64,000 bases of DNA from a virus. Below are positions 17,406-27,600 of this stretch, in pieces; the stretch's first letter is position 1; every line of letters begins with the position of its first letter. Position numbers and translations under genes: made by a program. The stretch lies in IMG/VR virus record IMGVR_UViG_3300028376_000003, positions 1-64,000 of that record; one strand, given 5' to 3'. The notes under the pieces were generated by a model. It did not search any database and was not told the origin of the DNA. It saw only the letters and a program-made list of their open reading frames with translations.

Positions 17406-18734
17406 CTATTTAAGGTCATCTTTAGAAGGCATATCAAACTTACCACCTTTACCTTTCTTACCTTTCTTACTATTATCTTGTCCCTTCTCGAATTCATTAT
17501 AAACATCTGGGTATACTTGACCTTCTGCATCTGTATCATATTTTATATCAAAGAAATCCCCAAAATCTAGAAGACCTGACTTATTCAATTCAACTTCATG
17601 TATTTTACCAAGGTGCCTCTCTATTATTTTACCAATGTCGTCAACAAATTTATTGAATAATATGACGGTATTCTCAGTAAATATACCAATTGGTTTCTTC
17701 CTCTTTGATTTAAAAGATCCAAGTATAACTTTGAAGATATACTCTAATTTACGGTCTTGACTTATATAATCTTTGGTCAATTTGTTGTCAATTAATTCAG
17801 TATTTATTTTAAATTTATCTTTATCAAAGAATTCTGGAACAATAAAATCGAATTTTAATAAATCTTCTTTAACTTGAGAAACATATATGTTAAATAGTTT
17901 GGACATAAGATATATATAAGCTTCGTCCTTACTATCCTCTTTAATTTTAATTTCCTCAATATTTACCGACTGACAAAAATTAAGGAAATTAACAAGTATA
18001 AGTGTATATATTTCAACAAACTCAGTATTATTAGTATTATCAACCCTTGTGTATAATGGATTTAAAAGTTCAAATGATATATCATTATTTATTGTATTTA
18101 TTATAAGCTTTTCTATATTTTCTTGAAAGTAATCACTATCCATCAGAAAAGAATTATTCAAAGATGGATTTAATATCTTATAAAAAAAGTATGCAAAAGA
18201 TTTCTCACCAAATATATATTCTAAATCATCCTCACTTGTATTTAAAAAGTACTTTATTGCTTCCTTCATACTTTCAGTTAACTTACCTTGAAATATAACA
18301 GGTATTACATCAACATTAAATAGCCTGGCATATTCTTCTAATTCTTCAATGTTAAAGTCATATTTACCAGATTTGTTAATTGAAGTAAGAACCATATTAT
18401 TTCTAGGTGTATCATTATACTCAATATTAGCTGGTTGGTTATCTGGGAAATATTCAAAACAAAACCACCATTTTTTATTAAGAAGGGATTGAACTCTTTT
18501 ATCTAGTGTATTAAAATAATCAATAGCAGCATTATAATAATTTTGCATTGCTAAATCTATAAGATTTATAGGTTCGCTAGATATAGATTTTGGCTTTATG
18601 GTAAATTCTTTACCATCCCAATTAACCCATATTTTACTACCTTGCACATCCTCATATACTAGTATTTCCGTACTAAGCATATCGCTTATTAAATCAGCCT
18701 CGTCCAATCCATTTAGTGTTATTAATTTACTCAT
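17406..18734 (-). CDS. Unknown protein, possible nucleotidyltransferase/ligase-like fold
   Basis: 442 residues. The N-terminal 150 residues faintly recall covalent nucleotidyltransferases: YEDVQGSKIWV could align with ligase motif I (K-x-D-G), then FTIKPKS, WWFCFEYF and NNMVLTSI in the places of motifs Ia, III and IIIa. The catalytic Lys position would be Asp, so an inactive relative or a wrong assignment are both possible. The remainder is helical, and the C-terminus is a Gly/Lys tail (KKGKKGKGGK). It is transcribed between the 18763-19035 gene and the polymerase-like gene; the spacing suggests an operon of four or five genes from 19438. Confidence 0.6.
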   Translation of the reverse strand: MSKLITLNGLDEADLISDMLSTEILVYEDVQGSKIWVNWDGKEFTIKPKSISSEPINLIDLAMQNYYNAAIDYFNTLDKRVQSLLNKKWWFCFEYFPDNQPANIEYNDTPRNNMVLTSINKSGKYDFNIEELEEYARLFNVDVIPVIFQGKLTESMKEAIKYFLNTSEDDLEYIFGEKSFAYFFYKILNPSLNNSFLMDSDYFQENIEKLIINTINNDISFELLNPLYTRVDNTNNTEFVEIYTLILVNFLNFCQSVNIEEIKIKEDSKDEAYIYLMSKLFNIYVSQVKEDLLKFDFIVPEFFDKDKFKINTELIDNKLTKDYISQDRKLEYIFKVILGSFKSKRKKPIGIFTENTVILFNKFVDDIGKIIERHLGKIHEVELNKSGLLDFGDFFDIKYDTDAEGQVYPDVYNEFEKGQDNSKKGKKGKGGKFDMPSKDDLK

Positions 18735-18762
18735 TTATTCTTGATTTTTGTTTTTATCAATG

Positions 18763-19035
18763 TTATTCACTTTCTAAAAATGAAATTATAGTATGTATAT
18801 TTTCTAAGTTAAATCCATATAATGGACTCCCACCCTCTTTTAAATAATCTGCATATAAATTATTATACTCATCAATAGTGTAAAAGTTATTATTTATATC
18901 ACAAAATATTACATTAGTATCATGTGAATTAACAGTTTTATTCTGTAATCCAGTCTCTCCATAAGCTGGTCCAATTGGTCCAACTAACTCTGTACCAGAT
19001 ATTTCTTCGTTGAATTGTTTAAACTTTTTAATCAT
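18763..19035 (-). CDS. Small protein with capsid-targeting-like tag
   Basis: A 90-residue product starting MIKKFKQFNEEISG, the form of tag closest to the T4 capsid-targeting sequence, followed by a Gly/Pro-rich stretch (ELVGPIGPAYGETG) and an acidic C-terminus. No domain recognised. Its start overlaps the end of the upstream gene by 8 bases. Confidence 0.7.
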   Translation of the reverse strand: MIKKFKQFNEEISGTELVGPIGPAYGETGLQNKTVNSHDTNVIFCDINNNFYTIDEYNNLYADYLKEGGSPLYGFNLENIHTIISFLESE

Positions 19036-19438
19036 TATTTATTTTTATTTTTTCAAAATACTCACTATGCTCTTCCAAGGAATAATATTTCTTCTTCTCA
19101 TTATATTTTATATTATAAAGAAAACGGTCTTCTAATTTACAAGGCGTATTTTTTGATAATAATAAATCATAACTAGTATCTATATTAGATATTATATTCA
19201 AAACTCTTTCACCTATCTTACCATTTCTGTCTTTTAAGTTACAAACTATCTTAACTTTCTTATCAAGCATATCTTTTAACCTATAAAACGTAATATTTTT
19301 AGATAACATCATATAGTTCTTTTCATTACTATATATTGTACTATATAACTCATTCTTCTCGTTTCTAGATATTCTGTCCTTTATTTTATTAAATCTGACT
19401 AAACTTTTTAATATCTCTTTGTTTATAATAGTTTTCAT
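19028..19438 (-). CDS. Hypothetical protein
   Basis: 136 residues, basic at the N-terminus (KEILKSLVRFNKIKDRISR), with no recognised domain. It is the first gene of the minus-strand unit running to about 16126 and is divergent from the tape-measure candidate at 19500. A promoter-like element lies 4 bases before its ATG. Confidence 0.6.
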   Translation of the reverse strand: MKTIINKEILKSLVRFNKIKDRISRNEKNELYSTIYSNEKNYMMLSKNITFYRLKDMLDKKVKIVCNLKDRNGKIGERVLNIISNIDTSYDLLLSKNTPCKLEDRFLYNIKYNEKKKYYSLEEHSEYFEKIKINND

Positions 19439-19442
19439 ATGG

Positions 19443-19453
19443 TATATATTTAA
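19443..19453 (-). promoter_or_regulatory. TTTAATATATA-class promoter candidate (variant TTAAATATATA)
   Basis: On the minus strand before ATG 19438. With 19469-19479 it forms a divergent promoter pair in a 61-base gap. Confidence 0.5.
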
Positions 19454-19468
19454 TAAGAATACTTACAT

Positions 19469-19479
19469 TTTTATATATA
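19469..19479 (+). promoter_or_regulatory. TTTAATATATA-class promoter candidate (variant TTTTATATATA)
   Basis: Lies 20 bases before ATG 19500 of the tape-measure candidate, facing away from the minus-strand element. Confidence 0.5.
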
Positions 19480-19499
19480 GTTATAACTAAAAGTTTTAT

Positions 19500-22388
19500 A
19501 TGGATAAGAGATTATTAGATGCACTAGATAATATAAGTTATGGCTTAGAGGAATTAGCAAGATCCTTAGAAAGTAAGGATACTCCTAAATCTGCTACTGC
19601 ACAAGCCATACAAAGTGGTGATTTTGGTAAACAATTACAAACCATATCTATTAGTATAAATGAGATAAAGGCTAATACACAAGACATACTAAAAAATCAA
19701 GAGACTATTATAGAACTCTCTAAACAAAAAGAGGGTGAAAAAACAGAAGGTATCCAAGTTGGTGAAGATAAAAAGGAAAAAATAGAGAGGGGTGTTGGTA
19801 CAATCCTTATGATTGCAGTTGCTGTCTTAGCCATTGGATCAGCATTTAATTTAGTTGGTTCAGTAGATGTTATGTCAGTTATTGGACTTTCTCTAGCAAT
19901 CACAATATTATCTATTGCCTTTGAAAAGGTCGCTAGTTTAAATCTAAGTCTAGAAAGTGCCGCAATAGCATCTGGTGCGTTAGTACTAGCATCTATTGCA
20001 CTTACTATATCTAGCTATTTTTTATCACAGTCTAAGCCAATATCAGGCGAACAGTTCGCAAGCCTTATAGTAATGTCATCAGCATTTGCAATACTGTCAT
20101 ATGGTGTTAAGAATATGATAGATGCGTTTAGAGGTGCATCATTTACAGATATAATAACTGCATCTTTATTCATACCAATTATATTACCAGTAATATCTTG
20201 GGCAGTATCAAAATCCTCGGAATATTTAGCAAATACTCAACCGTTAGGCTTAGTGTCATTCTTTGGTGCTATAATGACTATGGGAATATTTGTAGTAATG
20301 TCATATGGTCTTAGGAATATAATATCAGCATTTAAAGGAATGGACTTAGGAACTGCTGCTTTGGCAGCTGGTTTGTCATCAGTTATCTTCATTGGGTTTT
20401 CTATGGCTATTATGGCTTCCTCTCACTTTTTAAAAGATGTACAACCTCTAGGTCTAACACAATTCTTTTCAGCGGCTATGGTAAGTGGTATATTTGTTTT
20501 ACTGTCATTTGGTCTAAGACAAATAATCACATCGTTTAAAGGAATGGACTTTAAAACTGCTATTGTTGCATCATTGGCAGCACCTGCTATATTTACTGGA
20601 CTATCCCTAGCTATTATGGCTTCTTCGCATTTTTTGAAAGAAACTGCTGATATAGATTCTTCTAAAATGCTTAATATATTATTATTAGGATCAACAATGG
20701 CTATAGTTGTCTCTCTTATGGTATTACCTATAAAATTGATTGATAAATTAAAACTATCACCTGGTGCTATTGCAAAAGGTGGCTTGTCTATTATAGCACT
20801 TGCTGGTGTGATTGCGGCATCTTCTCAATTACTTAACCTAGGTAATTATGAAGATTTCCCAGATATGGATTGGATAACTGGTGTTGGTTTGTCACTCTTG
20901 GGTTTTGGTGCTGCCGCAATTGGACTAGGATTGTTTGTTGCTGGTCCACAAGCACTTGTTTTTGCAGCAGGTTTAGTTGCTATACTTGGTGTGGCTGGAA
21001 CTATAGTGGCTACATCTAAAATACTTAGAGAGGGTAATTATAACATTCCCAATATGACAGAATGGGCAAAATCAACTGCATTGTTATTCTCCACGTTTGC
21101 ACCAATAATGGTTGCATTAGGTGCAGTTGGATTAGCATCATCTGTTGTTAAGTTTTTTGGTGCAGAAAGCCCTTGGGATAAAGCTAAAGCAATGATGTTA
21201 AGCATTGGAGATACAATTGTTGCATTGTCTTTTAAATTACAAAAAGGGAGTTATGCTGGTGGTCCAGATGAAAGTTGGGCAAAGGGAACTGCATTAGCAA
21301 TTGGTGCATTCTCAATAGTTTATGAGGCTATCTCTAAGAATAACAGTTTTTTTGGTGGAGGTGTTTCTCTTTCTGATATGAATGATGCTATTACTACCAT
21401 TTCTAAGAGTATAGTCAGTTCTGCTGATTTTTTTGCTAGCAACGCATCTAAATTTACTGGATCTTATCCTAGTGAGCAATGGTCGGCTGGTGTTGGGGCG
21501 GCAATTGGTGCATTTGCACCAGTCTATGATTTATTAATGGAAAAGTCTGGATTTTGGAAATCAGGGAAGTCTGTTATAAACGATATAAAAGCTGGTATAA
21601 GTGGCATAGCAGAAACCATTGTTAGTGTTGCTAAGATATTTTCAAGTGATGGTGTAACATGGGAAAGCTACCCAGATAAAAAGTGGAGTAGTAGTATTGA
21701 GAACGTTGTAAAGGATTTTACAATGTTAGCAAATTATATAGACGAAGAAGATGTTAATTATAAAAAAGTATTATACACTGCTAACAAAATATCATCGGTT
21801 GCAAAAATATTACATGATAAAGATGGTATGTTCACAACTAGTATAAGTCCAGACTATATGCAGAGTTTATCTAAAAACATGATAGATTTTAACGAAATGG
21901 TCAAAGAACTAACATCAGATGATGAAGGTGGGATGTTTAGTGGGTTAAGAGATAGTGCTAGTGCTATATTTGAAACCGATCCTATTGTACAGATAGCTAA
22001 GAGAATATCTGTATTGTCAGAAAGTTATGATAAATTAGCATCTTCACTTATAAATCTTAGTTCATCAATGAAATCATTAAACATAACTGATTTCAGAGAT
22101 ATGGTTAGATTTACTGGACAAATGAGTAATCCAGAGTCTTTTCAATTACAAAATGAACAAACTGTTGGTGGTGATTCAACTAACCAATCGGGTATTATCG
22201 AGACAAGAACACAAATCCAATCAGTTGATAATAGCCAACTAGAGGAAAAATTAGATAGAGTTATAGAATTACTTACTAATATAGATAGGTCTACATCTTC
22301 TTTGAATAGTGTTTTAATGGAATTTTCAGGTGATTCAGAGGATGATCCAGAGGGAACTTATAATAAAATGATAAATAAAGCAAAATAA
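19500..22388 (+). CDS. Probable tail tape measure protein
   Basis: A 962-residue protein with a helical N-terminus (1-95), a long strongly hydrophobic centre (about 98-560) and a helical C-terminus with a coiled-coil-like end. The centre holds three 68-residue tandem repeats starting at about 171, 239 and 307, each beginning S-S-x-(Y/F)-L. Four or five copies of a second unit (G-x-Y...P...W..G...AIGAF) follow between about 440 and 740. Hydrophobic repeats with helical ends fit tape measure proteins, which fix tail length and insert into the host membrane on infection. Small genes follow on the same strand. A virion membrane protein is the alternative. Confidence 0.6.
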   Translation: MDKRLLDALDNISYGLEELARSLESKDTPKSATAQAIQSGDFGKQLQTISISINEIKANTQDILKNQETIIELSKQKEGEKTEGIQVGEDKKEKIERGVGTILMIAVAVLAIGSAFNLVGSVDVMSVIGLSLAITILSIAFEKVASLNLSLESAAIASGALVLASIALTISSYFLSQSKPISGEQFASLIVMSSAFAILSYGVKNMIDAFRGASFTDIITASLFIPIILPVISWAVSKSSEYLANTQPLGLVSFFGAIMTMGIFVVMSYGLRNIISAFKGMDLGTAALAAGLSSVIFIGFSMAIMASSHFLKDVQPLGLTQFFSAAMVSGIFVLLSFGLRQIITSFKGMDFKTAIVASLAAPAIFTGLSLAIMASSHFLKETADIDSSKMLNILLLGSTMAIVVSLMVLPIKLIDKLKLSPGAIAKGGLSIIALAGVIAASSQLLNLGNYEDFPDMDWITGVGLSLLGFGAAAIGLGLFVAGPQALVFAAGLVAILGVAGTIVATSKILREGNYNIPNMTEWAKSTALLFSTFAPIMVALGAVGLASSVVKFFGAESPWDKAKAMMLSIGDTIVALSFKLQKGSYAGGPDESWAKGTALAIGAFSIVYEAISKNNSFFGGGVSLSDMNDAITTISKSIVSSADFFASNASKFTGSYPSEQWSAGVGAAIGAFAPVYDLLMEKSGFWKSGKSVINDIKAGISGIAETIVSVAKIFSSDGVTWESYPDKKWSSSIENVVKDFTMLANYIDEEDVNYKKVLYTANKISSVAKILHDKDGMFTTSISPDYMQSLSKNMIDFNEMVKELTSDDEGGMFSGLRDSASAIFETDPIVQIAKRISVLSESYDKLASSLINLSSSMKSLNITDFRDMVRFTGQMSNPESFQLQNEQTVGGDSTNQSGIIETRTQIQSVDNSQLEEKLDRVIELLTNIDRSTSSLNSVLMEFSGDSEDDPEGTYNKMINKAK

Positions 22389-22417
22389 TTTAAAACATTT
22401 TACTTTATAACAGTATA

Positions 22418-22846
22418 ATGTTTATGAGTAATGTATTTAAAAATATAAAACTATTTAATTTCTATAAAAAGAGAATTAAGACTGTACAAGACACCTTAAA
22501 GCTAAAATACAATGTACGCATTGATAAAGCCGATAGAATGTATACTGTTCTAAATATACCAGAAAATTTAATTGGTGAAGCATATTCTTTAAAGAGGTCT
22601 GATATTGAAAGAATATCACAGACTTATCTTAAAGAGTATGTTACAGAATTAGGCATTTATCTAGATTCAATAGAATTAAAAGAATTACACAAGACATACA
22701 CAGTAGAAAAGGTTGGTAAATATTCTTTCTTATTAGTATTTGGATTTTCTTTGTTCAAAAGCCACAAGTACTATAACTTCATGTATTATGTGTTTACACC
22801 TTTAGTTATTTTAGGAACAGCTACATTATTTTACATTTATATTTAA
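22418..22846 (+). CDS. Hypothetical protein with C-terminal membrane hairpin
   Basis: 142 residues; basic N-terminal two thirds, then two hydrophobic segments (about 104-112 and 121-141) that could form a membrane anchor. No recognised domain. It lies 29 bases after the tape-measure candidate and may belong to the tail unit. Confidence 0.65.
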   Translation: MFMSNVFKNIKLFNFYKKRIKTVQDTLKLKYNVRIDKADRMYTVLNIPENLIGEAYSLKRSDIERISQTYLKEYVTELGIYLDSIELKELHKTYTVEKVGKYSFLLVFGFSLFKSHKYYNFMYYVFTPLVILGTATLFYIYI

Positions 22847-22885
22847 ACTTTTACAGAATTAATAATACAAATAAAAACAAAAATT

Positions 22886-23311
22886 ATGGACAGATACACA
22901 GAATTATCAGAAGACACTATTAAAGACTTTTATGACGTTTTTAATAAGAAATCATTTCCTATTGACATCAAATTTCAATTCATAGGAGATTACAAACAAA
23001 AAACAATTATCAAAATCTCTAGAATCCCCGAAGATATTTCTTTTATATTGGATAAAGAAGTAAAGATAATTATGAATGAAGAATTAATGGATGTGTTTGA
23101 TGAAGAATCAATTCAAATATTAATTGAACAAGAGCTAGATAAGTTAGAATGTAACTTAGAAACTGGTAAAATTAAGTTGAGAAAAACAGACTTAAATACA
23201 TTTTCATCAATAGTTAATAAGTATGGTGTTGAAAAAGTAGCTAAGGCTAATCAAGTTGAAGATTTATATCAAGAACAAAAAGCAGATGGACAAACCGCAG
23301 ATTTAATATAA
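22886..23311 (+). CDS. Hypothetical protein of tail-gene cluster
   Basis: 141 residues, acidic, with beta strands (FQFIGDYKQKTIIKISRI) then a helical C-terminus ending QEQKADGQTADLI. No domain recognised. It is followed after one base by the next gene, so the two are probably translated together. Its position behind the tape measure suggests a tail assembly role. Confidence 0.65.
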   Translation: MDRYTELSEDTIKDFYDVFNKKSFPIDIKFQFIGDYKQKTIIKISRIPEDISFILDKEVKIIMNEELMDVFDEESIQILIEQELDKLECNLETGKIKLRKTDLNTFSSIVNKYGVEKVAKANQVEDLYQEQKADGQTADLI

Positions 23312-23312
23312 T

Positions 23313-23561
23313 ATGGGAAAGATAAAGGCAGAAGGAGTTGGGAAAGAGTATTTAGATGCTCTAGTACTAAGATACGAATCAGAGATTAAAACAGCAGTAG
23401 CAACATTAAGATTATACACATCTGATAGATTAACTGCAATTGGGGAACACTCTGATTTACAAGATGAGCAAGATAAGTGGTTACAAAAATACCAAGACTC
23501 TAAGGGAAAACTAGAATCTATCAAAGAGATTTTTGATAGAGAAGATAAAATTAATGGATAA
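23313..23561 (+). CDS. Small helical protein
   Basis: 82 residues, predicted almost fully helical (heptad-like pattern around KEYLDALVLRYESEIK), no recognised domain. It starts one base after the previous stop; the next gene starts 19 bases on. Confidence 0.65.
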   Translation: MGKIKAEGVGKEYLDALVLRYESEIKTAVATLRLYTSDRLTAIGEHSDLQDEQDKWLQKYQDSKGKLESIKEIFDREDKING

Positions 23562-23580
23562 ATAAAAAAAACATAAACAA

Positions 23581-24234
23581 ATGAATAATAAAGAGAATAT
23601 ACAAACAAATGTAGTAAAACCAAGATTAAGCTTTAATGAAAATAAATTAGAGCATGTAATTTTAGATAAAAAGTATGAGGTCGCATTAGATAAAAGCGAG
23701 GCTACAATTCTAAAATATATGTCAGAAAATGAGGGTTTTGGAAAAACTTCTGATGAAAAAGATGAACTTTATAAACAAGCACAAATCCTATGGGGTGATT
23801 ATGCAACAGAACTAAGAAATGCTAAATATGTTTTCTATTTAAACAGACAACAATATAACTTTTTAACAGACACTATAACAAAGAAAATGGAATATGATGT
23901 AAATACTGTATTTCTAGCTATTGAACTTACTAACACTATGGGTAATATGAAGCTAAAAAGCAACTTCCCTGATGATAAAGTACTAGAAGGGTTTGAAGTT
24001 GATGCAACAGAAATTACCTATATCTACCATTTGATATCTAAATACAAAGTAAAGGGTCTTGATAAAAGTGCTTATAACTTTGGTAATGTATTAAAAAGAA
24101 TTGGTGATATTAGTAAAATTGTAAACTATTATGATAATACTGGTAAAACACTTTCTGGTGACATTCAAGACTGGGTGGCCAAATTTGAGCCTAATGTTAC
24201 AAAGGATACTGATGCTAAAGTAGAACAGGCATAA
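23581..24234 (+). CDS. Hypothetical protein of tail-gene cluster
   Basis: 217 residues, mostly helical, no recognised motif. A conserved-looking core (NAKYVFYLNRQQYNFL) lies in the middle. It is the last gene before a strong terminator, closing the unit that starts with the tape-measure candidate. Tail chaperone or structural roles are possible. Confidence 0.65.
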   Translation: MNNKENIQTNVVKPRLSFNENKLEHVILDKKYEVALDKSEATILKYMSENEGFGKTSDEKDELYKQAQILWGDYATELRNAKYVFYLNRQQYNFLTDTITKKMEYDVNTVFLAIELTNTMGNMKLKSNFPDDKVLEGFEVDATEITYIYHLISKYKVKGLDKSAYNFGNVLKRIGDISKIVNYYDNTGKTLSGDIQDWVAKFEPNVTKDTDAKVEQA

Positions 24235-24252
24235 TCTATTTTATAAAAAAAT

Positions 24253-24286
24253 AAAAACCCCCTCTTATTTATAAGAGGGGGTTTTT
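24253..24286 (+). terminator. Strong hairpin terminator
   Basis: The stem AAAAACCCCCTCTTAT / ATAAGAGGGGGTTTTT ends the tape-measure unit. Its final T run merges with the next gene's promoter-like element. Confidence 0.9.
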
Positions 24287-24293
24287 ATATATA
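24283..24293 (+). promoter_or_regulatory. TTTAATATATA-class promoter candidate (variant TTTTATATATA)
   Basis: Overlaps the T run of the terminator and lies 12 bases before ATG 24306, so terminator and promoter are directly joined. Confidence 0.5.
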
Positions 24294-24305
24294 GCTTAAA
24301 AACTT

Positions 24306-24635
24306 ATGAGTATTATATCAATAGTAGGAATAGTTGCAGCATCAATGACCGTCATGGGTTTCATTATAGCATTCTATAGAAAATTAAGAAATTACCTAAA
24401 AGATTTATCTACCAGAATTGATTTTATAGAACTAAGCCTTAACTCAAAGCAAAGGTTTAATTTGTTAAAAGGAACGAAAGTCAATATCATGAACTCTGAT
24501 AGAGTTATAATATTAGACCGAGACGAAGAAATTATAGTACATACCATCGACAGAAGTCTAGTTATTGGTAATATATTTAACAACACAACAAAAGTGTCAC
24601 TTACGTTAAATATACTAGGTGAAGAAATTATTTAA
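24306..24635 (+). CDS. Membrane-anchored small protein
   Basis: 109 residues with one N-terminal hydrophobic segment (about 2-24), then a helical stretch and a beta-rich C-terminal half. No recognised domain. It stands between a terminator and a convergent giant gene, with its own promoter-like element. A spanin-like or tail-associated role is possible but unproven. Confidence 0.65.
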   Translation: MSIISIVGIVAASMTVMGFIIAFYRKLRNYLKDLSTRIDFIELSLNSKQRFNLLKGTKVNIMNSDRVIILDRDEEIIVHTIDRSLVIGNIFNNTTKVSLTLNILGEEII

Positions 24636-24650
24636 AATATAATAAATATT

Positions 24651-27600
24651 TTAAGTATTATCAGTTGGGACATCAAATATTGGTGTAAGTGGAGACCTAA
24701 GAGTTGGTAAATTTACTTGATTAACGCTCATTAAACCTAAGTCATTAGCACCTTTTAATTCATAATTTTTTCTATCCCTATAAATCTCACCATACCCATT
24801 ATCAGATGTAACCTCAATAGTTATAAAAGGATCAATGTTGGAATCAATTGTGAAACTATATGGCAATAAGTTACTACCTTTTCTAAATTCTTGTACTGTT
24901 TGAACTGGTTCTAAGCTTATCCTAATCCATTGTGAAATCTTTAACCAGTTAACAGAATCAGATAAAGGGGGTGTTGATGACATCAAAGCACTAGTTCTTA
25001 AAGAATAATAGTTATTATTGTATAATACTATACTTCCTACTTTATAATTTATGTTTGGTGACCATGGTAAAGCAGTATTATATTTAGAAGGATTATTAGT
25101 CCTATTAAAATCTATTACTGATTCATACAAAAAATCTAAATATCTAACTTTATCACCTCTATTATATGTTGAAAATGGCTCCCATTCTTTATAAGTTTTA
25201 TATGTTCGAATTTCTATGTCAAAACTATCGGGGATTTCTAGTTTAAACCCATCATATGCTTTAACACCCTCTGTTGTATAATCACTTTTTCCAATACCCT
25301 CTACTATTGAATAGAAGTCAATTGCACAATTATATACAGTCGATCCAGAATTTATAGGCATCAGATATGCCTCATTCATTTTACACGAAATAGGTGTCAT
25401 ATTTTCCTTAATATTTATTATCCTTATATCATGCAATCTGTGTTGTATATAGTTCGAAGTTTTTACATAAGCAAGTCCTGTTATATCTTCTATTTTATGA
25501 GTAAGTGGTATAATATTATTTTTAAGCCAATACTTCAATCCTTGTAATTTTATAATTACTTCATCAAGTGTATAGTTTATAACTCTATTACCTTCTTTAT
25601 CAGTTATCTTATAGGTTAGGTTGAATAACTTAGTTTCTTCAAAGTTAGTATTGGGATATGTGTTTTTAATGAAATCATTATCATCCCATCCTTCTGTTGA
25701 ATTATCAAAAATATCTGGTATTTCTACCTTAAATAATTTAGAAAAACTCTCGGACTCTGGATTTACGTTTCTATAATACTCGTTTAATTGTAAGTCGTTA
25801 TATCCAAAAAAATTGATAGCATTTATTATTGATTTATAAGCACCTATATAAGGATATATAAGTTGTTTCATCATAAGCATCTCCTTTCTCTTTTTATTTA
25901 AAAATGTCCAATCAATACCACCTTCTTGTATATCATATTGTTTGAATATAAATACCTCATCTGGTCCAATAAGCTTACCTTCGTTTGCTAGGTTTATCTT
26001 AAACCTCTCGTCTTCATCTTCAGTTTGTCCATAAACATTAAATCTACCTATTTCCTTATCAATAATTTTGAAGGTTGTTGATAGATAAGTAGTATCACCA
26101 ACGCTTGGGTAATTATCAATAACTGTATTTTCGTCAGAAATAAAATCATTTGAGTTTATAAAGTCTATTATTATACTTTTACTAAAAACTTGTCTTATCT
26201 TAAACACCGAGGCATTGTTTACTGATGTATATTGATTAGATTCATTAGATATGTCATTTAGATATAAAACAAGTAATTGTTCAGGTTTTAAGCCTCTATT
26301 TGATAAACTAACTGGAGAAGTATTATTTAGATATATTATACCTCTTCTATCACTACCCTCTATTATTTCTAATGTTATATCTGTCATAGAATCTGATTCG
26401 ATATCAAATCTAACACTTTCTTTTTTATATAATTTTAAAATAGATTGATATGCCCCCTCTAGCGTAGACTTATATCCTAAAAAGAGTTCCAAAGGCTCAA
26501 CATCAGTAGATACGTTTCTTTGGTCATCTATAAATGGTAATTCATATGATATCTTATCAAATATAGTTTGTTGAAACTCTGGTTGATTAATTCTATTTAT
26601 ATCTTTATTAGGCGATTTATTAAGAACAATCTTATCAAATGGTTTAATACCCGTGTATGAATAAGAGCCATTATTTTCTAGCTGATCACCAGTAAAATCA
26701 TATATGAAAAATTCTGGTGTTTGATTATCTTCCCATTTCCAGTACAAGCTAACTTGTGTATCTCCTTCAAAATTTTCCCTAGGCTTTCTTATATAATCCT
26801 TGGTCTTTAACCACATAGATTCTCTTTTAACATAATCAGGATTTAGTGTACCATAAAGGTTCTCGCCTACTACTTCTGGCTCTTGTTCGAATGGTGTGAT
26901 CGTAGTGTTCACTTCAACTGACATTTCTATTATTCGTTTATTACTAGGTTGTATAGCCCACATCGAATTTCGTTCGGGGTTATTGATTATTTGAGTTGCC
27001 CCACTAGTTAAGTTCTGTGTGTGTAGTATAGTTCCGTTGATAGGATTTATAACATAAACAACATCTAGTGTTTGTGATGTTAAATAAACATCACCATCAA
27101 ACTGATTTATGCCCAAAAATCCATAAGTATCTATATCATAGCTTTCTACGGAATCACTTATTATATCGACTTTTAAGAAATCTCCATCATTAGAACTACC
27201 AGTAGATATATTCATATTACCCGTTAAGTTATTAAATAAAATTTCATTAAAGTCATTACTATATTCTTCTATATCCTCTAACACACCATTATCTATCTTA
27301 CTCAAATGTGTATCTGTGAAAAAATAAATAGATTCCTCGACTGGTTCATAGAATAGTTCTGATTTTAACACACCAGCATCATATACATTTTGTATAGTTC
27401 TGTTGGAGTTTATTCTAATTATAAATCCATTATCTGTTGATACATACATATCTCCTTCAAAGTCGTTAAATACTATGTTTTTAGTATTACTAACATTTAA
27501 TGGAAATTCATTTATATTGCTATCTATTGTCCTAGATGGTATGTTTGATAAGTTTATACTCCCCCATATTGATATTTCTGGTAGATTATAAAATGTTACA

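Noticed and set aside
24632-24654. A/T-only inverted repeat between convergent genes (TTAAAATAT / ATATTTTAA)
   Set aside because: Contains no G-C pairs and overlaps a stop codon; such stems are expected by chance at this base composition.
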